DNA of 64,000 bases. Origin: Bacteroidota bacterium (GTDB taxonomy: Bacteria; Bacteroidota; Bacteroidia; AKYH767-A; OLB10). The notes under the pieces are model-generated. The model ran no database searches, was not told the origin of the DNA, and saw nothing but the letters and a program-made list of their open reading frames with translations. Shown one piece after another: positions 35,917-45,581 of this stretch. Every line of letters starts with the position of its first letter. Within the stretch, counting starts at the first letter, position 1. The position numbers and the translations under genes are program-made. Location of the stretch: positions 62,001 through 126,000 of the forward strand of contig JADKJB010000003.1 of the NCBI GenBank assembly GCA_016722525.1. Reading direction: 5' to 3'.

Positions 35917-38900
35917 CTACTCTCCCTCTTTAATAAAATTATGCACACTCGCCATACCATATTCATCATAAACTTTCAGAGTATAATATCCTTCTGCCAG
36001 GTTTGACAGATCAACTTTTACCATGACATCTTTGTATCCGGAATATTCAGTCAGTTGCCTTCCCGCCACATCATAAATAACCAGTTTAGCTATTTTTTCG
36101 CCTGAGGAGATTGTCAAATTATTTTTCACCGGGTTTGGATAGAGTTGACAACTGTTGTCGGAGCTGAAATTGATTTTAATAATTTTTGACAGGGTAGTTG
36201 ATCCGTTGTAATCGGTTTGTTTTAATCTGTAATATGAATTCCCGGTCAGCGGATGTTCATCTTTTGCAAAGTAACTTAATGGTGAAGTACTGTTTCCTGC
36301 TCCATCCACATTCATTAATTTACTGAAATGGGTTCCATCATCAGATCTTTCAACTGTGAAGTAGTCATTATTAATTTCTGTTTCGGTTACCCATTTCAGA
36401 TCTACCACCTCATGATTTCTTTTTCCATTGAAATAGAGTAATTCAATTGGAAGTGGGTTTGCCAGTGTGAGGGTTATAGTATCACGACAACCATTTGCAT
36501 CAATTATAGTTAGCAGGTAAGTGCCTTGTAACTGGCAGGTAAATATGTTTGAATTTTGAAATGTTCCGTTGTTTAATGTATACTGATATGGAGATGCCCC
36601 ACCTGTTCCTGTTACAACAATATTGTTTCCGCAAACTGAAGTAGAATCCAATGCAGAAATTACAGGTGCAACCACTTGCCCTACCAACACGTTTGTTGTG
36701 CTGATGCAATTTTTAATATCCTTTGCAGTGATGGTGTAGTTACCAGGAGTTAGTCCGGTGAATACATTGCTTGCCTGAAACAAGACGCCGTTTTTACTGT
36801 ATGTGATGGCTCCCGTTCCGCCCAGTGCATTTGCTGTAATAGTCCCGTCGTTTGCAAAACAGGAAGAAAGTGTTGAAGCTGCTGAAACAGTTGGTCCGGG
36901 CAAATTTGCAACTGTCACATTCAATACTTTAGTACAGCCGTTTACATCTTTTACAGTTAATGGATACGTACTAGCAGGCAACGCACTAAAAAGTGTTGAT
37001 GCCTGAAACACAGTTCCGTTAATGCTATAAGTTAGTGGAGCAATTCCACCGGTTGCTGCAGCGGTGATTGTGCCGTTACTATTTCCACAACTTGCATTTA
37101 CAATGGATCCTGTAAGTGTTTGAGGAACGTTTGGACTTGTAATAAGAATGTTTTTAGAGGTCTGGCACCCGTTGGCATCTACAACGATTATCGTATATGG
37201 CCCGGCAGTTAGTCCTGAAAAAATATTACTTGCCTGAAAAATAGTTCCATTTGAAGAGTATTGCAGCGGAGCAATTCCACCAAGACCTGTTGCTGTTATT
37301 GTTCCATTCGCGTTTGCGCATGTTGCAGCGGTCGATGCAAGTGTTAATGTAGGAGCTAATAAATCAGAAATTTGTACACCGGTCGAATTCAAACAACCGT
37401 TCGCATCCTTAATAGTAATTGTATAAAATCCGGCTGCCAGACCTGTGAATGTATTGCTGCTCTGGAACGTAGTGCCATTGATACTGTATTGATAAGGCAC
37501 GGTTCCGCTTGCTCCATTGGCAATAACCATGCCGTTGGAACCATTGCAGGTGGCTGCGATTGTTAGTCCGGTCACAGTAGGACGAGGTGTATTTGTAATG
37601 ATAGCAGTTGTCGTTTTGTAACATAACGAAGCATCCCCAACGGTTACGGTGTATGTGCCAGCTGCAAGTCCCGTAAAAATTCCGGTATTTTGAAATACCG
37701 TTCCATTGATACTATATAGATATGGCGTAGTACCGCCTGATGCCGTTGCCGTAATGGTTCCATTTGCAGTCAGACAAGTAGTAGCTCCTGCAACAGCAGT
37801 GACAGCAGGTCCTGAAGGGTTAACAATCGTATCAATTTTAGTATTCATACAACCATTGTCATCCATCACATCAATGACATAAACTCCTGAACTTAGATTT
37901 GTAAACAAACCACTTGGCTGAAATCCTCCGCCATTAATGCTAAATAATAATGGAGGAACACCACCACTTCCAAAAGCAGTAATGGTACCATCATTTAGCT
38001 GGCATGTTCCGTTTGATTTGGATATTGAAAGTGATGGCCCTCCGGTTGCAGGAACAATAAAGGTTACGGTGTCAAGACAGCCGCCCGGAATTATTGGGGG
38101 ACCTATGTCAAAACTTTCGTCATCTGCCATTATCACGTCATAAATTCCGGGTGCAAGTCCGATGAATGTATAGGTGGGGTCAAATGTAATCCATGGCCCG
38201 CCGATTCCTGAAATGCTTGCGTGGTAAGGAGTCTTTGGTCCTATGCCGGTTAGTGCTATTGATCCGTTGGATGTGTTGCAAGGTGTTCCCGTCACCACAG
38301 CCGATGCTGTTGAAAGTACACCGGACCCTATTGTTGCAATAATTGTTTTTGAGCATCCATTGGTATTCATAGCGGTTACGTAATAAGTTCCCTGGTTGAG
38401 ATTGGAAAAAAGAGGTGACGTATTTGGTACAAATGCTCCAAAGTTTAAACTGAAAGTGCAGGTGCCACAATTTCCACCATTTACCAAAGGCTCGTCTATT
38501 TTTCCTAATGCGAAATTACATGGGTAAGTTCCGGAAGCTTTTACTGTTAATGTTGATATGCCTGGACCTGAACCCACATTGGTAATAGTTACTGAGGTTG
38601 TTTGAATGCAGTTAGTAGCATCCTTAACATAAACAGTGTAAACACCGGATCCAATGTTTATGAATATATTGTTAGCCTGGTAGGTGACACCATTAATACT
38701 GTATTGTAACGGAGCAACACCACCCGAGGCGGTTACTGTTATAACTGCATTGCTTCCGGTACAAGTTGCGTTGGTTGCAGTGGCAGATATAACAGCAGCA
38801 AGTGCAGTGCCTACTGTTACTGTAACTGTTGAAATGCAGCCATTCGCATCTTTCACATAAACAGTGTAGTTTCCTCCGGCAATACCATTAAACACGCTGC

Positions 38901-41679
38901 TCGCCTGATAGGTAACTCCATTTATACTGTATTGCAAGGGCGCAGCGCCACCTAAACCATTTGCAGTGATACTTCCACTGCTTGATGAACAGGAACTGGA
39001 AAGAGTACTTGCGGTTATTGATAAGTTAGCGACGTTTGTCATGACAACGCTAGTGGCACTGGTACAACCATTCACATCTTTCACGGTTACAGCATACGGA
39101 CCGGTGGCAAGACTATTAAAAATATTGCTGGCTTGAAATGTAGTTCCATTTATACTGTAAGTCAACGGTGCAGTGCCTCCTGAACCTGAAGCAGTAATAA
39201 TTCCATTGCTGGAACTGCACGCTGTTGGAGTAACGGATGCAGTCACTGTGGGTGCAGCAGTATTGGCAACTACTACGATTGCTGCTCCAAGACAACCATT
39301 ACCATCCCTAACCATCAGCGTGTATGTGCCGGCTGCTATTCCTGAAAACAGTGTACTCACCTGAAAATTAATTCCGTTGATACTGTATTGCAAAGCTCCG
39401 GCACCACCGCTTCCGGCGGCTGTTATACTACCGGTATTTAATCCACATGATGAAGCAGCTGTAGTAGCTGTCACCTGCGGACCACTGGTGCTGTTTACCG
39501 TAACAGAAACTGTGTTGATACAATTGTTAAAATCTTTTACACTTACTACATATATGCCTGGTGTAAGTCCGGCGAAAAAATTGCTTGCCTGGAAAGTTAC
39601 ACCATTAATACTGTATTGTAATGGAAGTGTACCTCCTGATCCGTTTGCTGTGATACTTGCATTGGCATTATTACAAGAAGCTGTTGTGGCTGTAGCAGTA
39701 ACTGTTGGAGCCGGTGAATTCGGAACCGTTACACTCACATTACTCAAACATCCATTGGCATCTTTTACAGTTACTGTATAGGATCCAGAGAACAGGTTGT
39801 TAAAAATATTACTTGCCTGATAGGTATTTGCATTCAAACTGTACTGCAAAGGAGCGGTTCCCCCTGCGGCTATAGCTGTTATTATTCCGTTATTGGTATT
39901 GCAGTATGTTGTAGTTGGTATTGCTGAAATAGAAGGTCCGGATGAATTGTTGATGGTGATGCTCGATACATTTATACATCCGGTCGCATCTTTCACAGTT
40001 AGAGTATACGTGCCTGGGAGAATTCCATTAAAAATATTACTGGTTTGGAATGTACTTCCGTTTATACTGTATGATAAAGGAGCTGTTCCACCGGTTCCGG
40101 TAGCAGTAATAGTTCCGGTGTTACTTCCGCACGTGGCATCTGTTTTTGTGTAAGTAGCGGTTGGACCGTTTGTGTTTGTAATATTAATTAATGCAGTGCT
40201 GCTGCAACCATTGGCATCGGTGACACCGACTGTGTAATTTCCGGCTGGCAGACCTGTACAAGTATTTACCGGTTTAAATTCACCTCCATTGTTATTATAG
40301 CTGAATGGAGCCGTTCCGCATGAAGCTGTTATCGTGATTGTTCCATTACTGTTGCCACAGGTTGAATTTGCTGTTGCTGTGGAAATGGCTGCACCGGGTA
40401 GCACAAAACTGGTACTGGTTGCAACACCGCTGCAAATTAAGTTCACAGTAGCGTTGACAGTATAATTAATATTTGGAGATAAACCGGCAAATACCCCATT
40501 GGTGTTACTGGCAACCTGGGTAGCACCATTCATTAAAACGTAAGTTACAGTGGAACCCGCCGGAGGAACCGGACTTACAGTTATGGTTGCTGAAAGTGTT
40601 GCACATGCCGAACTAACGTTTAAAGAAAATACGTTTGAAACGCATCCGTATGATGCAACATCGAATGAACTGACGAAACCGTTTCCGGAAGCATATAATA
40701 TTTTTTGAGACTCATAAAAAGCCAGATCGTATACGGAGCTTGAACTAAATCCCGGAATTGTGATATCCGGATTTATAGCATCATTAAATATTCCTCCAAC
40801 AAACTTATAAACTTTAATAGTTCCGTTTGTAGAACCCACAAAAATGTTGTTGCATTCATCGGCAATAATGCCACCTGACATAAGCTGCACATTGGCTGCA
40901 ACAGTAAGTGGCGTTCCCACTCCCGTACCTGTTGCTTTGTCGAATGCTTTTAAATTCTTTCCATCCCAGTAAAAGAGGTATGATGAATTTATAGCAAGTA
41001 CATTACTGGAGTTATCCATTTGTGTCGAAGACATATAGGGCCGGTTAGCAATTTCCTGAATCGCAATAAATCCGGAGGGCACATTCCATGCAACTGATGC
41101 ACCGCTATAGGGAGCGTTGTTTTTGTAAATTTTATTTGAAAGAGAAGGTGTTCCATATAAGGAACCATAAATGGTATATAAACTATTTGTAAGCGGATCA
41201 ATAACCAGGTCAGATATATCCTGGGCCCAACCGCCTCCGCTGTATGGAATTCCGGTTACATTAAGAGGTGAAATAACTGTTGATGGAGGGGAGCACAATG
41301 CAAAATTATTATTGGAATTGGTTCCTCCGCCGGCTACTAAAAGTTGTGCAACACCACTGTTGCATCGCCAGTACATTTTCCAGTTTTCCAGAAAGCTGGC
41401 GTTAGCTGCTGTAATGTAATTATCATATATTCCTGTTGTGTTAATGCGGATAATTCTATGTCCTCCCGATGGAGCAAATCCTTGTCCAAGATAAACATTT
41501 CCAGTGGTCTTTTCAACTACCCAACCACCGTAGTAGGTCCCAAATGTCCAGGAAGGAATTGTCAATGAGCCGCTGAATGTCCATTGTAAAATTCCTGCTG
41601 CATTGAATTTTGCAAGTTTATGAACAGAACCGTCACCTCCACCGGTGATATATACGTTTCCGGCATAATCAAAGTCCAC
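35917..41679 (-). CDS. Giant SprB-repeat T9SS adhesin, main (C-terminal) fragment
   Basis: 1,920 codons on the minus strand. The first 400 residues contain SBBP/propeller-like strands (DVDFDYAGNVYITGGGDG, GNVYLGQGFAPSGG, ECNNIFVGSTNGTIKVYKF). About 17 SprB-type repeats of roughly 75 residues follow, each with a TCxxxNGTITA start, GGTAPLQYSING, FxGLxAGxYTVTVKDANGC; two central copies are degenerate. After a linker (LPIELLYFNGKRNHEVVDLKW) comes a T9SS sorting domain (QLYPNPVKNNLTIS ... GYYTLKVYDEYG). Proteins of this kind are surface adhesins, some involved in gliding. The nominal start is internal: coding continues upstream to 42611 once one base is restored. Confidence 0.9.
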   Translation of the reverse strand: MDFDYAGNVYITGGGDGSVHKLAKFNAAGILQWTFSGSLTIPSWTFGTYYGGWVVEKTTGNVYLGQGFAPSGGHRIIRINTTGIYDNYITAANASFLENWKMYWRCNSGVAQLLVAGGGTNSNNNFALCSPPSTVISPLNVTGIPYSGGGWAQDISDLVIDPLTNSLYTIYGSLYGTPSLSNKIYKNNAPYSGASVAWNVPSGFIAIQEIANRPYMSSTQMDNSSNVLAINSSYLFYWDGKNLKAFDKATGTGVGTPLTVAANVQLMSGGIIADECNNIFVGSTNGTIKVYKFVGGIFNDAINPDITIPGFSSSSVYDLAFYESQKILYASGNGFVSSFDVASYGCVSNVFSLNVSSACATLSATITVSPVPPAGSTVTYVLMNGATQVASNTNGVFAGLSPNINYTVNATVNLICSGVATSTSFVLPGAAISTATANSTCGNSNGTITITASCGTAPFSYNNNGGEFKPVNTCTGLPAGNYTVGVTDANGCSSTALINITNTNGPTATYTKTDATCGSNTGTITATGTGGTAPLSYSINGSTFQTSNIFNGILPGTYTLTVKDATGCINVSSITINNSSGPSISAIPTTTYCNTNNGIITAIAAGGTAPLQYSLNANTYQASNIFNNLFSGSYTVTVKDANGCLSNVSVTVPNSPAPTVTATATTASCNNANASITANGSGGTLPLQYSINGVTFQASNFFAGLTPGIYVVSVKDFNNCINTVSVTVNSTSGPQVTATTAASSCGLNTGSITAAGSGGAGALQYSINGINFQVSTLFSGIAAGTYTLMVRDGNGCLGAAIVVVANTAAPTVTASVTPTACSSSNGIITASGSGGTAPLTYSINGTTFQASNIFNSLATGPYAVTVKDVNGCTSATSVVMTNVANLSITASTLSSSCSSSSGSITANGLGGAAPLQYSINGVTYQASSVFNGIAGGNYTVYVKDANGCISTVTVTVGTALAAVISATATNATCTGSNAVITVTASGGVAPLQYSINGVTYQANNIFINIGSGVYTVYVKDATNCIQTTSVTITNVGSGPGISTLTVKASGTYPCNFALGKIDEPLVNGGNCGTCTFSLNFGAFVPNTSPLFSNLNQGTYYVTAMNTNGCSKTIIATIGSGVLSTASAVVTGTPCNTSNGSIALTGIGPKTPYHASISGIGGPWITFDPTYTFIGLAPGIYDVIMADDESFDIGPPIIPGGCLDTVTFIVPATGGPSLSISKSNGTCQLNDGTITAFGSGGVPPLLFSINGGGFQPSGLFTNLSSGVYVIDVMDDNGCMNTKIDTIVNPSGPAVTAVAGATTCLTANGTITATASGGTTPYLYSINGTVFQNTGIFTGLAAGTYTVTVGDASLCYKTTTAIITNTPRPTVTGLTIAATCNGSNGMVIANGASGTVPYQYSINGTTFQSSNTFTGLAAGFYTITIKDANGCLNSTGVQISDLLAPTLTLASTAATCANANGTITATGLGGIAPLQYSSNGTIFQASNIFSGLTAGPYTIIVVDANGCQTSKNILITSPNVPQTLTGSIVNASCGNSNGTITAAATGGIAPLTYSINGTVFQASTLFSALPASTYPLTVKDVNGCTKVLNVTVANLPGPTVSAASTLSSCFANDGTITANALGGTGAITYSKNGVLFQASNVFTGLTPGNYTITAKDIKNCISTTNVLVGQVVAPVISALDSTSVCGNNIVVTGTGGASPYQYTLNNGTFQNSNIFTCQLQGTYLLTIIDANGCRDTITLTLANPLPIELLYFNGKRNHEVVDLKWVTETEINNDYFTVERSDDGTHFSKLMNVDGAGNSTSPLSYFAKDEHPLTGNSYYRLKQTDYNGSTTLSKIIKINFSSDNSCQLYPNPVKNNLTISSGEKIAKLVIYDVAGRQLTEYSGYKDVMVKVDLSNLAEGYYTLKVYDEYGMASVHNFIKEGE
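36460..40405 (-). repeat. Array of about 17 SprB-type coding repeats
   Basis: Tandem protein repeats of 72-77 residues (about 225 bases) within the adhesin. The most regular copies share GGTAPLQYSINGxTFQASN and YTVTVKDANGC. Copies 9 and 10 (about 38.1-38.5 kb) are longer and degenerate. DNA identity between copies is only moderate, with short shared tracts around the QYSING codons. Confidence 0.85.
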
Positions 41680-41819
41680 ATCCTTCGCGATGCCGTTGTT
41701 TAAACCGGTAAGATTTGCTGTATTTGTTACAAATGGATCAATTACCAGAGTTTGGGTATAATCGTAATTTTCGGGAAATAAAAATCCGACTTCATTCCCG
41801 GAAACGGTATATAGTGATT

Positions 41820-42611
41820 TTATAGATGTGGTATTTTTATTTTTGAGGATGGAGTATCCCCATAAAAGGAGAATGGAATTGTTTCCAAAACACTGTTAAT
41901 ACTTGAATTTACAATGAGGTTACCAAATTCATCCAGTCGAACTTTTCTAACGTCTCCGCCAAAACGCAATTTAATGGTACTGATATTTGCTCCAGGTCTT
42001 ACAATTAAACTGTATTCATAACCAATTTCAGATCTTTCTGTAAAATTATAAACAAGGTCAACTCCCGGATATAATTCTTTATAGGTAATTTTTTTATAAG
42101 CATTTGCATGAGAAGGCAATGAACCATACGTATGATAACCTTCCTGTATGTCTTCTGAAATGATTTCAGGAGACGGATTGGAATTCATCCATTCCATAGT
42201 AATGGCACGATCAACTATTTTCTGTAATTCAAAATCAGTTTCTTTTTCTCTTCTTTTTTTCTTTCTTTCCTCTTTTTCTCTTTCTTCCGGAGTAGGGCCT
42301 TTCAGTTTTCGGTGCAAATGAATTACTCCTCTTTCAGTTAGTAAAACAGGCATTTCCAGACCCTCGTATCCGTAAAGTATTTTACCCATACCCGGAAATT
42401 TGGAATAAGTCTCCCCATATTGTCCGACGTTTTCTATAAATCTTGAAGATACTCCATACACATCCTTCTCGTGTCCTTTTACAAAATCGGATGATGAACG
42501 TTCAGGACTACTGTTGGTTTGTGCAACTAATGATGTACATGAAATAAATAGTGTGGCAATTAAAACAAATCGATTTGTGGTTAGAATCGATATTCTTTTT
42601 TTTGTTTTCAT
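41820..42611 (-). CDS. Giant SprB-repeat adhesin, N-terminal fragment
   Basis: 263 codons that open the adhesin gene: a signal peptide (LIATLFISCTSLVAQ), then RFIENVGQYGETYSKFPGMG, PVLLTERGVIHLHRK, a charged lysine/arginine/glutamate stretch, and YPGVDLVYNFTERSEIGYEYSLIVRPGANI, LRFGGDVRKVRLDEFGNL. This is the N-terminal domain that precedes SBBP repeats in many Bacteroidota surface proteins. The frame breaks at the A run complementary to T5 41834-41838; one more base gives KIKNTTSIKSLYTVSGNEVGF, then the SBBP part of the main fragment. The joined protein has 2,231 residues. Confidence 0.87.
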   Translation of the reverse strand: MKTKKRISILTTNRFVLIATLFISCTSLVAQTNSSPERSSSDFVKGHEKDVYGVSSRFIENVGQYGETYSKFPGMGKILYGYEGLEMPVLLTERGVIHLHRKLKGPTPEEREKEERKKKRREKETDFELQKIVDRAITMEWMNSNPSPEIISEDIQEGYHTYGSLPSHANAYKKITYKELYPGVDLVYNFTERSEIGYEYSLIVRPGANISTIKLRFGGDVRKVRLDEFGNLIVNSSINSVLETIPFSFYGDTPSSKIKIPHL

Positions 42612-42699
42612 TTAAATGGTATTGAATATATTCCTGTAATGAAATTATCAGGACTAATTTTAAAGTATTTAATAAAGAATTCGTGAATTGTGGAACTAC

Positions 42700-42749
42700 T
42701 GTAAACCATAGTTTACATAGCTGAAAATGAATCATACTTTGATAGTATG
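42700..42749. promoter_or_regulatory. Two palindromes upstream of the adhesin gene
   Basis: TGTAAAC-CATA-GTTTACA (42700-42717) and CATACT-TTGAT-AGTATG (42733-42749) lie 89-138 bases before the adhesin start in a 176-base gap. They could be operators, or the second could help end the upstream minus-strand gene. No T run follows either one on the minus strand. Confidence 0.4.
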
Positions 42750-42787
42750 AAGGATTCCGTAAAATTTAAGATGATTACAGGGTGGAA

Positions 42788-43180
42788 TTAAACTTTGGGA
42801 GGATGAAAAATCCCATGTTCAGTATCAAAAGAAAGTAGTATATTATTTAATACAGGTTTATTGTTTTTTAAACCTATAGCTGAATTTAAAAGTTTTTCAA
42901 ATCCGTTTGAATAAACAATCTCATCTAACGGTGTTGTGTTTAAATGATGATGTAGTGGTAGTTTGTTATGGTGTGCCAGATCTGATTTTTCATGAGCATC
43001 ATCATTGTAATGCAAAGACATAAATTCAAACACTGAAATCCCTGGCGTTTCCACTTTATAGTGATACATATAATGCTGAAAAAGGATCGGCAATTCCGAA
43101 AAATTGGCGAAACTGTTTCCCGGAAATAAACTACCGAGAAGCAGATAAAATGAGAGAAATATGGAAACGATTGCTTTCAC
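42788..43180 (-). CDS. His-rich exported protein of unknown function
   Basis: 130 residues if started at the GTG of 43180-43178, which gives the hydrophobic leader MKAIVSIFLSFYLLLGSLFPG; an upstream ATG at 43336 would add 52 residues without a sensible leader. The rest has LPILFQHYMYHYKVETPGISVFEFMSLHY and a histidine cluster (DLAHHNKLPLHHHLN). I know this layout from small Bacteroidota proteins often found near TonB receptors or metal-handling genes, but no function is established. The histidines may bind metal; this is inference. It precedes the adhesin gene on the same strand. Confidence 0.65.
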   Translation of the reverse strand: MKAIVSIFLSFYLLLGSLFPGNSFANFSELPILFQHYMYHYKVETPGISVFEFMSLHYNDDAHEKSDLAHHNKLPLHHHLNTTPLDEIVYSNGFEKLLNSAIGLKNNKPVLNNILLSFDTEHGIFHPPKV

Positions 43181-43587
43181 TATAACAAAGTAACAATTTA
43201 GTTGGTATTTTGCAATGAGTTTTCTGCCAAATGGGTAAAAAGGGCTGCTGAACGGGATTTTTTGAGAACCTGAATCACTTCCTGGAAGGCTAATATAACA
43301 TTTGTATATCAACATATTATGGCCTCCTGAGCACATTATAGTCGTATAACATTGGAATGATTCTAAATTGTATAAAAATCAATGATAATGATAGAGCATG
43401 ATCTTTCACAAGTCACTAACCATTTTGATTTTCAGTATGATTTTGTCATAAATCACTATGGGAATTTTGGATTTTTTAAATTTTAAGTCATTAATTTATT
43501 AAGGCTGATTATTTGCTAAATTTGGGAAATCATTTACCGGGTTTGATATTTTTATTAGCATTAGTTTTATTTTATTAATCTATTTAA

Positions 43588-44415
43588 ATGACCACCATGT
43601 TAAACATGAATTGCAACTCGCATCAAAGAATATTTATTATTCTGATATTACTGTGCAACAGTTTTATTTCTGTTCAAACTAATGCTCAGTGTAATGCTAT
43701 CGATCAGAGTCAACTCAATTACAACGGAGGCATGAGTGCGCGAAATCTTCCGGGCTATAGTGAATTTCAGGTTTTTACTGCCGGCACCACCGGTACTCTT
43801 TGCCAGATTGAAATGGGATTTTTTAATCCAATGTCAGGTACCGGAATTTTTAATGTTTACAACGGGTCAGGAATTAATGGTGCCATTTTACAAACACAAC
43901 AGGTAACTGTAACCGGTAGCGGTAATTTTTTCTATGCCTTTCCGCTTTCCGTTTCTGTAACATCTGGTTTGGTTTATACATTTCAGTTTATTCCCATACA
44001 AGGTGGCGGACTTCCTGATCCGTACGGAGTACAAGTGGAAAATCCGGGAACATATCAGGGCGGAGAATTAAATATTATTGACCCATCAGGAACCTATCCC
44101 ACCGGATTTGACATGGTTTTTAAAACCTATGTAACGGTCTCAACAAACCTTGTCGAAGCGGAGGAATTAGGGACTATTGTAACCGTTTCTCCAAACCCTT
44201 TTTCACTGGAAACTACTCTAAAAACAACAAGTGAATTACGGAATGGAGCCTTAGAGATAGTCAACGAATTGGGAGCCTTGCAAAGTGTAGTTACCGGTAT
44301 TTCGGGACACGAAATTCCTCTTTCACGAAACAATTTACCCGCTGGAATTTATTTTATCCGGTTAACCGATGAAAATAAATTGTATGAAATCGAAAAGTTG
44401 GTTGTGACTGATTAA
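43588..44415 (+). CDS. Secreted T9SS cargo protein, beta-rich
   Basis: 275 residues. The signal peptide is IFIILILLCNSFISVQTNAQ, and ATGs at 43588, 43600 and 43606 are all possible. The mature part is beta-rich and glycine-rich (GYSEFQVFTAGTTGTLCQIEMGFF, FNVYNGSG, LVYTFQFIPIQGGG), like a jelly-roll surface domain. The end (TVSPNPFSLETTL ... LPAGIYFIRLTDENKLYEIEKLVVTD) is a T9SS sorting domain. No enzyme motif is seen. It is divergent from the His-rich protein and ends just before a small hairpin. Confidence 0.85.
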   Translation: MTTMLNMNCNSHQRIFIILILLCNSFISVQTNAQCNAIDQSQLNYNGGMSARNLPGYSEFQVFTAGTTGTLCQIEMGFFNPMSGTGIFNVYNGSGINGAILQTQQVTVTGSGNFFYAFPLSVSVTSGLVYTFQFIPIQGGGLPDPYGVQVENPGTYQGGELNIIDPSGTYPTGFDMVFKTYVTVSTNLVEAEELGTIVTVSPNPFSLETTLKTTSELRNGALEIVNELGALQSVVTGISGHEIPLSRNNLPAGIYFIRLTDENKLYEIEKLVVTD

Positions 44416-44428
44416 TCAAAATGTAAAC

Positions 44429-44452
44429 GGAAAAACACCGGTGTCTTTTTCC
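44429..44452 (+). terminator. Hairpin after the T9SS protein gene
   Basis: GGAAAAACACC pairs with GGTGTCTTTTTCC apart from a two-base bulge; the centre is the palindrome ACACCGGTGT. It lies 14 bases after the stop codon. The T run is inside the stem rather than after it, so this is only a probable terminator. Confidence 0.5.
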
Positions 44453-44477
44453 TAAGTATATAACTATTCAGTGAGAT

Positions 44478-45185
44478 ATGTTTAATTCGTACTTGTTCAT
44501 CAGACTCCGTATTTTGTACAATCGGCTTTTTAAAAACAATCAACTACAGGACAACGAGCCAGAATCCATCAAGGCTATTTTTAATAACTATTACCACAAT
44601 AATCATTGGGGAAGCCCTGAATCCATTTCAGGACCCGGCTCAGAAGAAAAAGTTACTGAATTATTACTACCTCAAATCAACAAACTTTTCACGGATTATA
44701 AAATTCAATCAGTTCTTGATATCCCATGTGGTGATTTTAACTGGATGCAAAATGTGGATTTGAAAAACATAAATTACAATGGATCAGATATTGTTGAGGA
44801 AATGATAGAATCGAACAATCAAAAGTATCAGCAGAAGAATTTATCTTTTCAGGTTTTGGATTTAACTTCCGATGAATTGCCACAGGTTGATTTGATAATT
44901 TGCCGCGATTGCCTCGTTCATTTTTCTAATGAAAATATTTTTAAGGCGCTCCGCCAAATTAAAAAATCGAAATCAAAGTATTTGCTGACAACTTCATTTA
45001 ACAAGTTCCCGGGTAACTACAATATTCCTACAGGAAAATGGAGACCACTGAATCTGAGAACAAGTCCATTTAAATTCCCAAAACCTGTTTGCCTGATAGA
45101 CGAATTGGAGTTTAAAGCTGTTCCGAAATGGTATAAAAAATCATTAGCCTTATGGGAAATTGCTGATATAAAAATTAAGTGTTAA
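44478..45185 (+). CDS. SAM-dependent class I methyltransferase
   Basis: 235 residues. Motif I is VLDIPCGDFNWMQ near residue 79, followed by YNGSDIVEEMIESNN, FQVLDLTSDELPQVDLIICRDCLVHF (motif IV region) and the post-catalytic LLTTSFNKFPGNYNIPTGKW. The first 50 residues (RLRILYNRLF and an asparagine-rich stretch) are a variable cap. The substrate is unknown; relatives occur in glycan-modification clusters. Cytosolic. The DUF1304 gene starts 33 bases later. Confidence 0.88.
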   Translation: MFNSYLFIRLRILYNRLFKNNQLQDNEPESIKAIFNNYYHNNHWGSPESISGPGSEEKVTELLLPQINKLFTDYKIQSVLDIPCGDFNWMQNVDLKNINYNGSDIVEEMIESNNQKYQQKNLSFQVLDLTSDELPQVDLIICRDCLVHFSNENIFKALRQIKKSKSKYLLTTSFNKFPGNYNIPTGKWRPLNLRTSPFKFPKPVCLIDELEFKAVPKWYKKSLALWEIADIKIKC

Positions 45186-45218
45186 GTTCAAAACAAATTT
45201 TAATGCCTGTACAATGCC

Positions 45219-45581
45219 ATGAAACTACTTGCTGAATTATTGATCGCGTTTGTTATTTTAGAACATCTTTACTTCTTGTGGATGGAGATGTTCGCCTGGG
45301 AAACCATCGGCAAAAAGGTATTCAAAAATGCAATGCCACCCGATCTTTTTAAGCCCACTAAAGTTTTAGCTGCCAACCAGGGATTGTATAATGGATTTTT
45401 AGCCGCAGGTCTGGTTTGGACTTTCTTCATTTTCGATCCTTTGTGGAAATCCAATATTGCCATTTTTTTCTTGTGCTTTGTTGCAATTGCAGGTATTTAT
45501 GGCGCTTTAACAGCATCAAAAAAAATATTTTTTATTCAGTCAGTGCCAGCTATACTGGCCATAATTTGCCTCATTTTATAA
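45219..45581 (+). CDS. DUF1304 small membrane protein
   Basis: 120 residues with four membrane helices. The N-terminal LLIAFVILEHLYFLWMEMFAW and the loop ANQGLYNGFLAAGL match the DUF1304 family, whose function is unknown. Inner membrane. Possibly co-transcribed with the methyltransferase. Confidence 0.9.
   Translation: MKLLAELLIAFVILEHLYFLWMEMFAWETIGKKVFKNAMPPDLFKPTKVLAANQGLYNGFLAAGLVWTFFIFDPLWKSNIAIFFLCFVAIAGIYGALTASKKIFFIQSVPAILAIICLIL

Noticed and set aside
39377..39781. Plus-strand frame of 134 codons inside the adhesin
   Set aside because: It is the antisense of the SprB repeats. Several similar plus-strand frames (36803, 37372, 39173, 39893) recur at repeat spacing and have valine/proline-rich content with no motif.
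36460..40405. CRISPR array or DNA satellite, because of regular spacing of similar sequence
   Set aside because: The period is about 225 bases, the copies are coding in one long minus-strand frame and differ mostly at silent or conservative positions, as expected for SprB protein repeats.
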